Source of the DNA: Hyphomicrobiales bacterium
GTDB lineage: Bacteria; Pseudomonadota; Alphaproteobacteria; Rhizobiales; Rhizobiaceae
DNA: 64,000 nt
Assembly: GCA_900469955.1 (NCBI GenBank)
Contig: UBYX01000013.1
Span: 1 to 64,000, forward strand
Direction: 5' to 3'
The translations under genes and the position numbers were made by a program. A model generated the notes under the pieces. The model saw only the letters and a list, made by a program, of their open reading frames with translations. It was not told the origin of the DNA and did no database searches. Below are positions 37,288-46,026 of this stretch, piece after piece. Position 1 is the first letter of the stretch, and each line of letters begins with the position of its first letter.

Positions 37288-38649
37288 TCACGCCGGTTGC
37301 CGGCCGGTACGCATGATCTGCACCGTTGCGAACCATAGGATCACGCCGAGGCCCAACAGGAAGCCGGCGATCACGTACTGGACCGGATCGCGGCCGGTCC
37401 AGGGGCCGGCGAGAAAGGTGCAGGAGATCGCTCCCAGCACCGGCAGGATGGTCGGCGTGCGGAAATGCTTGTGTCCGACCTTGTCCTTGCGAAGCACCAG
37501 CACGGAAACATTGACCACCGCAAAGACGCAAAGCAACAGCAGCGCCGTCGTGCCCCCAAGCGCCGGCACGCCTCCTGCGAACAGTATGAGAGCAATCGCG
37601 AGCAGCGACGTAAAGAAGATCGCGGCATGCGGGGTCCGGCGAACCGCGTGCACCCTGCCGAGCGAGGCCGGCAACACGCCTTCGCGGCTCATGCCGTAGA
37701 TGAGCCGGCTCGCCATCATCATGTTGATCAAGGCGGAGTTGGCGACCGCGAACATCGTGATGACGGCGAAGATGCTGATGGGAAAGCCGGGGGCGCCGGC
37801 CTGAATTACCTTGAGGAGCGGGGTTTCGCCTTCGCCAAGCTCGTTTGCGGGCACTAGCGTGATCGCCGAGATCGCGACGAGAATGTAGATCAGCCCGGTT
37901 ATAACGAGACCGCTCAGGAGAACCTTCGGAAACATCCGGCTGGGTTCCTTGCACTCCTCCGCCATGTTGACCGAGTCTTCGAAGCCCACCATGGCGAAGA
38001 AGGCGAGGGTGGTTGCCGCGATCACCGGCCAGAAGATGCCGCTGCCTTCGGGCGTCGCAAACGTCCATGCGCGGGAGACATCCCCCTGTCCGCCAGCGAT
38101 CGCCCAGAAGCCGACGCCGATGATGATCAGAAGGCCGGTGAGCTCGACCACCGTCAGCAGCACATTCATCTTCAGGCTTTCGCCGACACCCCGGAAATTG
38201 ATCAGACTGACCAGGAGGATGAAGCCGACCGCAATCAGCGGAACGCCCCACGCTCCGAGATCGAGGCCCAGAGAGGTGGCAAAATTGGAGGCGAAGGCGC
38301 GCGAGGCGGTCGCGGCGGACGTGATGCCTGACGACATGACGGCAAAGGCAACCAGGAATGTGACGAAGTGAATGCCGAAGGCCTTGTTGGCATAAAGTGC
38401 GGCGCCTGCGGCGCGAGGATATTTGGTGACCAGTTCCAGATAGCTGCAGGCGGTCAACAGCGCGACGGCAAAAGCCACCAGGAAGGGCAGCCAGACGACG
38501 CCTCCCACCCTGGCCGCCACTTGCCCCGTAAGGGCATAGATACCGGTCCCGAGGATGTCGCCGACGATGAACAACAGGAGAAGTCCAGGGCCGATGACTC
38601 GGTTGAGTTCCGTCTTTTCCTCCTGCGGTTCCGTCACCGGCTGGTCCAT
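37288..38649 (-). CDS. APC-family amino acid permease
   Basis: A 453-residue amino acid-polyamine-organocation transporter with about twelve to thirteen helices. The first helix LLLLFIVGDILGTGIYALTG carries the unwound G-[STG]-G-type substrate site, and MVGFEDSVNMAEECKEPSRM lies in helix 6-7. GGAGG is 5 nt before ATG 38649; the frame is open nine codons further. The substrate is not evident. The helix-6 segment resembles cationic amino acid and YhdG-like members. Confidence 0.9.
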   Translation of the reverse strand: MDQPVTEPQEEKTELNRVIGPGLLLLFIVGDILGTGIYALTGQVAARVGGVVWLPFLVAFAVALLTACSYLELVTKYPRAAGAALYANKAFGIHFVTFLVAFAVMSSGITSAATASRAFASNFATSLGLDLGAWGVPLIAVGFILLVSLINFRGVGESLKMNVLLTVVELTGLLIIIGVGFWAIAGGQGDVSRAWTFATPEGSGIFWPVIAATTLAFFAMVGFEDSVNMAEECKEPSRMFPKVLLSGLVITGLIYILVAISAITLVPANELGEGETPLLKVIQAGAPGFPISIFAVITMFAVANSALINMMMASRLIYGMSREGVLPASLGRVHAVRRTPHAAIFFTSLLAIALILFAGGVPALGGTTALLLLCVFAVVNVSVLVLRKDKVGHKHFRTPTILPVLGAISCTFLAGPWTGRDPVQYVIAGFLLGLGVILWFATVQIMRTGRQPA

Positions 38650-38824
38650 TTCGTCCTCCCTCGGCAAAAATCTCATGCGTCTCGCTAAATGCCAGCAAAG
38701 TCTTGTTGTTCCGCCGGCGCAAATGCAACCTAGGGCGTTTCCTTGAAAATGCCATGTGTGGAGCTGATATGTGCCTGCATTGTGGGTCGGGTCGCAACGG
38801 CATCAGGATAATCGGGAGAGTTCC

Positions 38825-39568
38825 ATGACTTGGAATTGCAATGCCGGCGGCAAGGGTCGGGAGAGCGGCGCGGGGCAACTTGCCGTCGACGAAGCCTTGT
38901 TGCCTGCGACAGATGCGGCCGTTTCCGACTTTCTTCATTTTTTCCGCTCCTGGATCAGCAATCCGTTGCGTGTGGCGGCCGTTGCACCCTCCGGCGATTC
39001 GCTTGCGAGGCTGATGACTCAGGAGATTGCGCCGATAGATGGCCCGATCATCGAACTGGGACCCGGCACCGGCGTCTTCACCCGTGCCCTGCTGGCGCGA
39101 GGCGTCAGCGAAGCCGATCTGACACTGATCGAGTACGGAACGGAATTTGTCCCCGGCCTCCAGCGTCGCTTTCCAAAGGCGCGCGTGCTTCAGATGGATG
39201 CGGCGAAGCTTCACTCGGGGGATCTCTTCGAGGGTCAGCCTGTCGGTGCCGTGGTGAGCGGGCTGCCGATTCTCTCCATGTCGCCTAGAAAGGTTACGGC
39301 TATTCTGCTGGGTGTTTTTACCTATCTCCGCCCCGGCGCGGCTTTCTATCAGTTCACTTACGGCCCGCGGTGCCCGGTGCCCCGGCCGATCCTCGACCGG
39401 CTGGGCCTCAAGGCTACCCATATCGGGGGGACCATGCGCAATCTGCCGCCGGCCGCCGTATACAGGATCTCCCGCCGGAAGCCGCTGGATCATCTCCATG
39501 GCGTGCGAATCTCCGCGGATGAAGCATTGTTTGCAGCGCTGCCTGCCCCAGGCGAATCGGACGACTGA
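38825..39568 (+). CDS. SAM-dependent methyltransferase, PmtA-like (phospholipid N-methyltransferase family)
   Basis: A 247-residue class I methyltransferase. The SAM motif is IIELGPGTGVFTRALLARG (near residue 77), and the acidic end of beta-2 is LIEYGTEF. FLHFFRSWISNPLRVAAVAPSG before it and FYQFTYGPRCPVPRPILDRLG after it parallel the rhizobial phosphatidylethanolamine N-methyltransferase PmtA. It may therefore methylate a lipid head group. The N-terminal 35 residues are extra. With pcs at 3421 the window would hold representatives of both phosphatidylcholine routes, if the function is right. Confidence 0.75.
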   Translation: MTWNCNAGGKGRESGAGQLAVDEALLPATDAAVSDFLHFFRSWISNPLRVAAVAPSGDSLARLMTQEIAPIDGPIIELGPGTGVFTRALLARGVSEADLTLIEYGTEFVPGLQRRFPKARVLQMDAAKLHSGDLFEGQPVGAVVSGLPILSMSPRKVTAILLGVFTYLRPGAAFYQFTYGPRCPVPRPILDRLGLKATHIGGTMRNLPPAAVYRISRRKPLDHLHGVRISADEALFAALPAPGESDD

Positions 39569-39584
39569 CGGGCCGATTCAGGGT

Positions 39585-40022
39585 TCAGATGACGCTCAAC
39601 GTCGCGCCAGCGAGAACCAGATAGCGACTGGCCTTTCCGATAAAGACGAGGATCAGGAAGATCGGCAAGGGCTCCTTCAGGACCCCGGCGGCAACAGTGA
39701 CCGCGTCGCCACCAATCGGCAACCAGCTCAGCAGAAGCGACCATTTTCCGTATTTCTGATACCAGATTTGCGCCCGCTCGAGCTTTTCGGGTGTGACGGG
39801 AAACCAGCGCCTGTCTCGAAACTGCTCGACCCCGCGCCCGATGAACCAGTTGACCGCAGCGCCCAGCGTATTGCCGACCGACGCCACGAGAAGCAGTCCC
39901 GCGAGCGAATACCGGTCGCTGAGTATCAGCCCCACAAGGATCGCTTCCGACTGCATCGGAAAAATAGTGGCGGCGATGAAGGCTGCGGAGAAAAGGCCCG
40001 CATAAGCGGCAAAATCGAACAT
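39585..40022 (-). CDS. YqaA-family membrane protein (SNARE-associated/DedA-like)
   Basis: A 145-residue inner-membrane protein with three to four helices. FPMQSEAILVGLILSDRYSL and VASVGNTLGAAVNWFIGRG are the family marks, followed by WLPIGGDAVTVAAGVLKEPL. The wider DedA family is linked to membrane homeostasis and lipid-carrier flipping; YqaA proteins are uncharacterised. No good SD precedes ATG 40022; TTG 40028 is possible. A terminator separates it from secDF. Confidence 0.85.
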   Translation of the reverse strand: MFDFAAYAGLFSAAFIAATIFPMQSEAILVGLILSDRYSLAGLLLVASVGNTLGAAVNWFIGRGVEQFRDRRWFPVTPEKLERAQIWYQKYGKWSLLLSWLPIGGDAVTVAAGVLKEPLPIFLILVFIGKASRYLVLAGATLSVI

Positions 40023-40044
40023 GATCAAGACTTGGAGAGGGGAA

Positions 40045-40073
40045 ACAAAAAGGGCGGATTCCCATCCGCCCTT
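40045..40073 (-). terminator. Intrinsic terminator of secDF
   Basis: On the minus strand a 10-bp stem AAGGGCGGAT / ATCCGCCCTT (40073-40050) ends in TTTTTG, 22 bp after the secDF stop. Confidence 0.88.
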
Positions 40074-40094
40074 CGGTATCGCTGAATGTGAAGT

Positions 40095-42635
40095 TCAGGC
40101 CTGCTTTGCGCGTTCGCCGTCCTCGATGGCCGTTTCGCCGGCGGCTTCGGCCTGGCTGGCCTTGCGCCGGGTGCGCCAGTCGCCGAGGAAGAGCAGGATC
40201 GGGGCAGCGATGAAGACCGACGAGGAAGCCGCGACCACGATACCGAACACCATCGGGATTGCGAAGCTTTCCACCGCGCTGCCGCCCCAGATCGCCATCG
40301 GCAACATCGCGAGGAAGGCCGTGACGGAGGTGTAGAGGCTTCGAGCCAGCGTTTCGTTGATCGACAGGTCAATCAGTTCTCGCAGCGGCATCTTCTTGTA
40401 GAGACGCATGTTTTCACGCATCCGGTCGTAGACCACAACCTTGTCGTTCACCGAATAGCCGACGAGTGTCAGCAGCGCCGCGATGGCCGTCAGATTGAAG
40501 TCCAGGCCGGTCAGCGCGAAGAAGCCGATCGTTTTCGTGACGTCGAGTACAAGGGTCGCGATTGCTCCGACCGCGAAGGGCCATTCGAACCGCGCCCAGA
40601 TATAGACGAGCATCGCGAGCGACGCGAGCACGACTGCCAGGATACCTGCCGTTGCAAGCTCGCCGCTGACCTTCGGGCCGACCACTTCGGTACGTTCCAC
40701 CTTCGAGGTCGGGTCGATCTTGAGCACTTCCGCCTTCAGTTTTTCGACGGCCACGGTCTGTGCCTGTTCACCGCCCGGCTGGCGTTCAACGCGGACCAGC
40801 ACCCGGTTTTTGGCGCCGAATTCCTGCAGCGCGACTTCACCGAGGCCAAGTTCGTCGAGGCCGGACCGGAAGGCTCCAAGATCGGTCTCGTTCTGGGTTA
40901 TGACTTCGAGCTGGATGCCCCCGCGGAAATCGACGCCGTAGTTCAGGCCGGGCGTGACGAACAGGATGATCGAGGCCACGGACAATACCAGCGATACGCC
41001 GATGCCGACGAAACGACCCTTCATGAAGTTGATATGCGTTCCGTCGGGGATCAGGTTGATCGGCAGGAGCGGCTTGATCTCGATTTTCTTGAGCTTCTGA
41101 CGGGCTGCAATGAAGACCATCACGACACGGACGATGGAAACCGCGGTGAACATCGAGATCGCGATACCGAGGCCCATGGTGACGGCGAAGCCGCGGACGG
41201 GACCCGATCCGAACCAGAAGAGCAGAACCGTAGCGATCAGGGCCGTGACGTTACTATCGACGATGGTCGAATAGGCGCGCTTGAAGCCCGCGTCGATTGC
41301 GCCGAAGGCGCTGCGCCCCTTCCTCGTTTCCTCCTTGATGCGTTCGTTGATCAAAACGTTCGCATCGACCGCCAGGCCAATGCCGAGCACGATGCCGGCG
41401 ATGCCGGGTAGCGTCAGTGTGGAGCCGATCAGCGTCAGGCCGGCAAAGGTCAGGATAACGTTGATGAACAGCGCCACGTTGGCGAGAATGCCCCAGGCTC
41501 CATAGAGGAAGAACATGAAGCCGACAACGAGGCCGAAACCGATGATGCCGGTGAAGATGCCCATCTCGATGGCGTCGGACCCGAGGTCGGCACCCACGGT
41601 GCGCTCCTCGATGACTGTCAGCTTGGCGGGCAGGGCGCCGGCGCGCAGCAGGGCCGAAAGCGTGTTGGCCTCTTCCACCGAGAAACCGCCCGAGATCTGA
41701 CCCGAACCGCCGGTGATCGGCGTGCGGATGACCGGCGCACTCAGCACCTTGTTGTCGAGCACGATCGCGAAGGGACGGCCGACATTCTGCTGGGTGATCT
41801 GGGCAAAGCGGTTGGCGCCGGCCGAGTCGAACCGGAAGTTGACGACGGGCTCGTTGGTCTGCTGGTCGAAGGCGGCGCGGGCGTCCGTCAGACGGTCGCC
41901 GGAAAGCTCGACGCGATCAAGAACGGGATACTGGTTGCCGCCGTCGTCCGAGAGCATGGTGACACCCGGCTCTCCCTGTTGGCCGAGCAGGTGGAAGCTC
42001 ATCTTCGCGGTTGAACCGAGGAGCTGACGCAGGCGCGACGGATCCTGTTCGCCCGGGAGCTGAACGAGGACACGGTCGGAGCCGACGCGCTGGATGGTCG
42101 GTTCGGCAACCCCCACCTGATCGACACGCTGGCGGATGATTTCGAGGCTCTGATCGACCGCGGCGGTGATGTGCGAGTTAATGCCCGCTTCCGTCTGGGC
42201 GATCGAGATCGTGTTGTCCGACGGCGTTGTGATCGCAAGATCGCTGCCGCCGACGGCTGTTCCCAGGCCGATAGGGTTCGCGAGCGTTTGAAGTTCTGTA
42301 ACGGCCGCGTCTCGCTGTGCCGGGTCGCGAAGTGCGACGGTGATCGTCTCGCCGGACCGGCGGATCGCCGAGGTGTTGATGTTCTTGTCGCGCAGGACGC
42401 GGCGCGCATCCTGGAGGAGGCTCTGGACGCGCTCGTTGATCAGATCCGCGCGGTCCACTTCCAGCACCAGATGCGAGCCACCGCGCAGATCGAGGCCGAG
42501 GGAAACCCGGTTGTGCGGCAGCCATGACGGAAGACGGTCGAGGGTGGACTGCGGGATGACGTTCGGCAGCGCCACCAGAACGCCGATAATGATGATGAGA
42601 GCATAGCTCGCCACCAGCCAGGGGGAATTTCTCAT
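40095..42635 (-). CDS. secDF: Protein translocase SecDF (fused)
   Basis: An 846-residue fusion of SecD (about 1-510) and SecF (about 540-830), the proton-driven accessory of SecYEG that pulls exported proteins out of the membrane. The SecD half shows LDLRGGSHLVLEVD, the periplasmic P1 domain and the helix pair PGIAGIVLGIGLAVDANVLI. The SecF half shows LNYGVDFRGGIQLEV and VGYSVNDKVVVYDRMREN. ATG 42635 has AGGA 9 nt before it; the frame extends 15 codons. YajC, the usual partner gene, is not adjacent. Confidence 0.97.
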   Translation of the reverse strand: MRNSPWLVASYALIIIIGVLVALPNVIPQSTLDRLPSWLPHNRVSLGLDLRGGSHLVLEVDRADLINERVQSLLQDARRVLRDKNINTSAIRRSGETITVALRDPAQRDAAVTELQTLANPIGLGTAVGGSDLAITTPSDNTISIAQTEAGINSHITAAVDQSLEIIRQRVDQVGVAEPTIQRVGSDRVLVQLPGEQDPSRLRQLLGSTAKMSFHLLGQQGEPGVTMLSDDGGNQYPVLDRVELSGDRLTDARAAFDQQTNEPVVNFRFDSAGANRFAQITQQNVGRPFAIVLDNKVLSAPVIRTPITGGSGQISGGFSVEEANTLSALLRAGALPAKLTVIEERTVGADLGSDAIEMGIFTGIIGFGLVVGFMFFLYGAWGILANVALFINVILTFAGLTLIGSTLTLPGIAGIVLGIGLAVDANVLINERIKEETRKGRSAFGAIDAGFKRAYSTIVDSNVTALIATVLLFWFGSGPVRGFAVTMGLGIAISMFTAVSIVRVVMVFIAARQKLKKIEIKPLLPINLIPDGTHINFMKGRFVGIGVSLVLSVASIILFVTPGLNYGVDFRGGIQLEVITQNETDLGAFRSGLDELGLGEVALQEFGAKNRVLVRVERQPGGEQAQTVAVEKLKAEVLKIDPTSKVERTEVVGPKVSGELATAGILAVVLASLAMLVYIWARFEWPFAVGAIATLVLDVTKTIGFFALTGLDFNLTAIAALLTLVGYSVNDKVVVYDRMRENMRLYKKMPLRELIDLSINETLARSLYTSVTAFLAMLPMAIWGGSAVESFAIPMVFGIVVAASSSVFIAAPILLFLGDWRTRRKASQAEAAGETAIEDGERAKQA

Positions 42636-42716
42636 GTTTCTGATCCTGCTAAGCCCTGTCGCTTCCTGGGCGGAGGGCAAGAATGCTCATATTGTCGAGA
42701 CGCCGGAGGCGTTGTC

Positions 42717-43124
42717 TCAGACGGCGCGAGGCGGCGCGCGCGGCAGCGATCCCGGCCAGAACCGAAGGCGCCGGGTTTCGGCGACGGCATTCGGCGCCTG
42801 GGCCGAGGAAAAAAGCGGGAAGGGGATTGCGGTGAACCGAGGCACGAGCGCGCCGTCCGCATTCGCCGAATGAGACCCGGCTCCGTCCTTGCGATCCGTT
42901 GCTGCGAGCGCCCTGAGCGGCTCGCGCTTGGAAAGATGCGGGGCATCGGTGCTTTTGCCGGCAGACTGGATGCCGCGCGAGATCTGCACGTCCTTTACGA
43001 CGCCCGAGAGCAGGCCGAAAAGCGCGGCAATCAGCAGCGTTGCGGCAATAGCCGGCCAGCGCGACGGCAGACTAAGCTCGTCGCGTTCGCCTCTGATCCG
43101 CTTGTCCTGCGGAAAAAGCGCCAT
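42717..43124 (-). CDS. Hypothetical single-pass membrane protein upstream of secDF
   Basis: A 135-residue protein I do not recognise. One hydrophobic helix (about residues 24-43, WPAIAATLLIAALFGLLSGV) follows a basic N-terminus. A polar, Pro/Arg-rich tail of 90 residues is presumably exposed outside. Its synonymous GC bias fits the genes around it, and GGAG precedes ATG. It ends 81 bp before secDF on the same strand and may share its transcript. It is not YajC, which is shorter and has a different order. Confidence 0.6.
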   Translation of the reverse strand: MALFPQDKRIRGERDELSLPSRWPAIAATLLIAALFGLLSGVVKDVQISRGIQSAGKSTDAPHLSKREPLRALAATDRKDGAGSHSANADGALVPRFTAIPFPLFSSAQAPNAVAETRRLRFWPGSLPRAPPRAV

Positions 43125-43503
43125 CCGTCTCAGCTCCGGAGCGTTTACAAAATCCCGAAGTGCCTGCTTCGGAACGGAAAGCAGCCTTCTAAAGGAGAGC
43201 CTTCAGGTGGTCAATCTCAGTGTCGGGAGCGTAGATCGAGATTGCGGCGTCATTACCGCCGCCGAAGCATCTCGGCCCACAAGGCGTCGAAGAAGTTGAA
43301 GCGGGGCTCACCAACTCTTGCGAGAAGGGGGTCCGCGAGCCCCTAACCGGCATCATGCCGGCTGAAAGCGCACCTACCTTTGCTTTCGGAACATGTTCAA
43401 TGGGACCTGAAACGAAAGTCAGAAGCTTGGTGAGGAAACGCTGACTTTCCTGTTCGAAAACAGCACATCATCTTATCGGGTTTGATCCGCATTGGCCCGT
43501 GGA
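43125..43503. other. 379-bp gene-free region between ubiV and the secDF upstream gene
   Basis: No convincing gene is seen; the open frames on the plus strand are arginine-rich and lack family features. It contains two short hairpins, CCGAAG-N6-CTTCGG and CCGGCAT/ATGCCGG, and a 9-bp dyad GAAAGTCAG (43414-43422) / CTGACTTTC (43441-43449). These could include the end of the ubi transcript and the secDF operon promoter. Confidence 0.5.
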
Positions 43504-44433
43504 TCACCCGGCATGAGCGGTGTCACGGGCCCGCGCAACCCAGGCGGCACCTTCGCGCCCATGATGAAAGCCGTTTGACAGCGGCGCGGCGGGGTAAACC
43601 CTCCGGAGTTTTTCGGCAGCCTCGTCTGCCCCGATATTTCCGTCTAACGCGTCCCGGTAGAGGGTCGCCACGGCCACCATGTCGCAGTCCTGAGGCGACA
43701 GGCGGATTGCTGAAACCCCGCACGCGGCAAGCTCGCCGAGTTCGCCGAGAAGTGCCTGACAGGTATGGGAAATCGTCTGCACCCCGTTCAATGCCAGAAA
43801 CGACTGGCGGTCGAGCGTTCTCACCGGCAGGCCGTCCGGATCCTCCCCACACACGAACTGGCAATTGTCCTTGATTTTTCCCTTCGACCGCGCGTGGGCG
43901 CAGCGTGCGGAGATAGCCAGCGGCATGCGTCCGAATGCGAAGACCTCGAAATCGACACCCGGGGTCTCGGAAACGACCCGCTTGACGGAGGAGAAGGGCA
44001 GTTCCGGAGGCAGACAGATGCGGCAAGCACTGCGCTCGGCCAGCAGCCGCGCGGTAGCGGAGTTGTAGACGTTGACCAATGGCCCGATGCTATGGGCCTT
44101 GCCGTTCAAAAGACCGAGCGCCGAGAGGTCGTTCGCCTCGACCATGTGCTGGCTGTCTCGCGCAAGCTCGCGGATCAGCCTGCTTTCTCGCTCCAGGGTG
44201 ACGAGAGCCAGCGTCGAAAGGAGCACCGTCTTGCCGGCGTCCTCCAGTCGTTCGATGACCTCGGCAATATGGGGCTCGATAAAATGCTGCCGTTTGGAAC
44301 AGACTGTCTCGCCGATTACAACCCGCTCGAACGGCGATTCCTCGGCGATACGGAAGTGGAAGTCGCGCCATTTTGCGCTGTCCCAGAGATAGTAGACGGG
44401 ACCCATGGTCAGCGACGGGCGGGCAATGTCCAT
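43504..44433 (-). CDS. ubiV: UbiV, O2-independent ubiquinone biosynthesis (peptidase U32 family)
   Basis: A 309-residue U32-family protein. UbiV and UbiU form an Fe-S heterodimer that hydroxylates the ubiquinone ring without O2. The four predicted [4Fe-4S] cysteines are all present: Cys45 (GETVCSKRQH), Cys178, Cys191 and Cys195 (C-x12-C-x3-C). This is the UbiV pattern. ATG 44433 follows GGAG and AGGA; the frame extends ten codons. It starts 4 bp after ubiU, so the two are translated as a pair. Confidence 0.95.
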   Translation of the reverse strand: MDIARPSLTMGPVYYLWDSAKWRDFHFRIAEESPFERVVIGETVCSKRQHFIEPHIAEVIERLEDAGKTVLLSTLALVTLERESRLIRELARDSQHMVEANDLSALGLLNGKAHSIGPLVNVYNSATARLLAERSACRICLPPELPFSSVKRVVSETPGVDFEVFAFGRMPLAISARCAHARSKGKIKDNCQFVCGEDPDGLPVRTLDRQSFLALNGVQTISHTCQALLGELGELAACGVSAIRLSPQDCDMVAVATLYRDALDGNIGADEAAEKLRRVYPAAPLSNGFHHGREGAAWVARARDTAHAG

Positions 44434-44437
44434 GGTC

Positions 44438-45415
44438 CTATCTCCAACGCTTTTCGTAGGCACCGGATGTCGTCTTCTGCCCCTCGCTCAACCCGCGGAG
44501 ATGGGCAAGCAGGGCGGAGCGGTCATCAGGCTTGGCTGATAACGCCTTCTTCAGCGTGGAAACGACCTCCGCGACATAGGCTTTGCCCCGCTGGCGGCCT
44601 TCGACTTTCAAGGCGCTGACGCCGGCTGCGGTTAGGGCATCGATCTCGCCCATGACATCGAGCGACACCGGGTCCTCGAAAGCGTAGCCGGGCTCGTCGG
44701 CGATATCGAAGCGGCCCTTGCAGAGTGTCGGATAGCCGGCGGCTTCTCCGGCGGCGAAGCGGTTTATGGTGTAGGCGCCAAGCTCGGAAACGAGCTCATC
44801 GGCTTCCTTGCGGTAGCGGACATGGCTGGCCGGTGAGCAGACACCATTCATGTTCGGCGACTTCCCAGTGGCATAGGAAGACAGCGAACAGCGCCCTTCG
44901 GCCATGACGCAAAGCCCGCCGAAGACGAAGACTTCGATTTCGCAGCGGATCTTCGGCGCGATGCGAGCTATGTCGGCGATGGTCAGCGTCCGGGGCAGAA
45001 CCACGCGCTTGGCGTTGAAGGCGTCAACCAGAAAGTTGATCGCATCGACGTTGGAGGCGGACGCCTGCACCGAGACATGCAGCCGCTGGTCGGGATAGTG
45101 CTCCGCGACATGGGCCATCAAGCCGAAATCGGCAAGGATCATGGCATCTGCGCCAAGCGCCACCGCGTCGGCGGCGGCTCGGTACCAGATCTCTTCATCG
45201 CCTGCCCGCATGAAGGTGTTGAGGGCGACAAAGGTCTGGGTGCCGTTGCGGCGGGCATAGGCAATCGCTTCACGCAATTCGTCCCTGGTGAAGTTCAGGC
45301 CCGGAAAGTTTCGGGCGTTCGTTTCGTCGCGGAAGCCGCAATAAACGGCATCGGCGCCGGCATCTACCGCCTCGCGAAAAGCTGCGGGTGTTCCGGCGGG
45401 GCAAATCAGTTCCAT
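44438..45415 (-). CDS. ubiU: UbiU, O2-independent ubiquinone biosynthesis (peptidase U32 family)
   Basis: A 325-residue U32-family protein beginning MELICPAGTPAAFREAVDAG, as UbiU does. The Fe-S cysteines Cys169, Cys176, Cys193 and Cys232 (C-x6-C-x16-C and LCKGRF) are complete and, as far as I recall, carry the same numbers as in E. coli UbiU. The long open frame upstream (to 45775) is the ubiT gene read in another frame. Its start overlaps the ubiT stop by 10 bp. Confidence 0.96.
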   Translation of the reverse strand: MELICPAGTPAAFREAVDAGADAVYCGFRDETNARNFPGLNFTRDELREAIAYARRNGTQTFVALNTFMRAGDEEIWYRAAADAVALGADAMILADFGLMAHVAEHYPDQRLHVSVQASASNVDAINFLVDAFNAKRVVLPRTLTIADIARIAPKIRCEIEVFVFGGLCVMAEGRCSLSSYATGKSPNMNGVCSPASHVRYRKEADELVSELGAYTINRFAAGEAAGYPTLCKGRFDIADEPGYAFEDPVSLDVMGEIDALTAAGVSALKVEGRQRGKAYVAEVVSTLKKALSAKPDDRSALLAHLRGLSEGQKTTSGAYEKRWR

Positions 45416-45915
45416 CGGCCAGCCTCCCCGGTCAATGCGCGCTGTCGAATGCCTTCGGCGACGCGGCTGACGATCGGCGCAAGCGGGCCAGCCAGAGCGG
45501 ACAGGTCGCGCGGTAGATCGATATCGCAGTCGTCGAGAGCGTTGCGCATCGCCAGCATGGCCTCCATATTTCCGCTGACGGTGAGGTCTCGCGAGAAGAA
45601 AAGGGCATCCGCATCGCAGCGGCCTTCGAGCAGCGCGAGCAGCATGACGATCGGGCCTTCGACACAGGCGTCCGCGTCTGGCGGCGCTTTTGCCCTTCGC
45701 ACCACATGGATAGAGGGCTGCGCGGGTGAGACAACGAAAACAAGCGGGATGTCGGTCGGCATGAATGCAAAGCACTTTCCCAGATGCTCCCCGAGGCGGA
45801 CGAACAGATGGGGATGTTCCTTCATCACCCGCCGAAACAGGATCGACGTGGCCCGCTCGATCGCCGCGACTGGAATGACATTAAGAGGGGCGGCGAGTGT
45901 CGCGGGAAATCTCAT
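45406..45915 (-). CDS. ubiT: UbiT, SCP2-domain ubiquinone accessory protein
   Basis: A 169-residue SCP2 (sterol carrier) domain protein, first gene of ubiT-ubiU-ubiV. UbiT binds the lipid quinone intermediates and serves anaerobic synthesis in place of UbiJ. The C-terminal part LFFSRDLTVSGNMEAMLAMR is characteristic (DADALFF precedes it). AGGA lies 8 nt before ATG 45915. A Crp/Fnr-type dyad stands 55-72 bp upstream, which suggests induction at low oxygen or by nitrogen oxides. Confidence 0.92.
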   Translation of the reverse strand: MRFPATLAAPLNVIPVAAIERATSILFRRVMKEHPHLFVRLGEHLGKCFAFMPTDIPLVFVVSPAQPSIHVVRRAKAPPDADACVEGPIVMLLALLEGRCDADALFFSRDLTVSGNMEAMLAMRNALDDCDIDLPRDLSALAGPLAPIVSRVAEGIRQRALTGEAGRWN

Positions 45916-45969
45916 CTGGGCTGGTCCTGCTGGAATCGCCGGGAGGCTAGCGGCTGCCGTCACGGCGAT

Positions 45970-45987
45970 GTTTGACGGGGAGCAAAC
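45970..45987. promoter_or_regulatory. Crp/Fnr-type dyad before ubiT
   Basis: GTTTGACGGGGAGCAAAC has outer arms GTTTG/CAAAC and fits TTG-N8-CAA, the frame of FNR, FixK and NnrR sites (8 of 10 to TTGAT-N4-ATCAA). Its centre is 63 bp before the ubiT ATG, with TAGCCT (45949-45944, minus) as a possible -10 at the class II distance. Confidence 0.5.
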
Positions 45988-46026
45988 AGCAGGAGATTTT
46001 CCCGAGCGCACCGCAGTTCGATTACG

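Noticed and set aside
42870..43346. 158-codon plus-strand open frame in the secDF-ubiV region
   Set aside because: It is arginine-rich and mostly antisense to the 42717-43124 gene, with no SD and no family feature.
45416..45775. 120-residue N-terminal extension of UbiU
   Set aside because: It is the ubiT gene read in another frame. The conserved UbiU start MELICPAGTP is at 45415.
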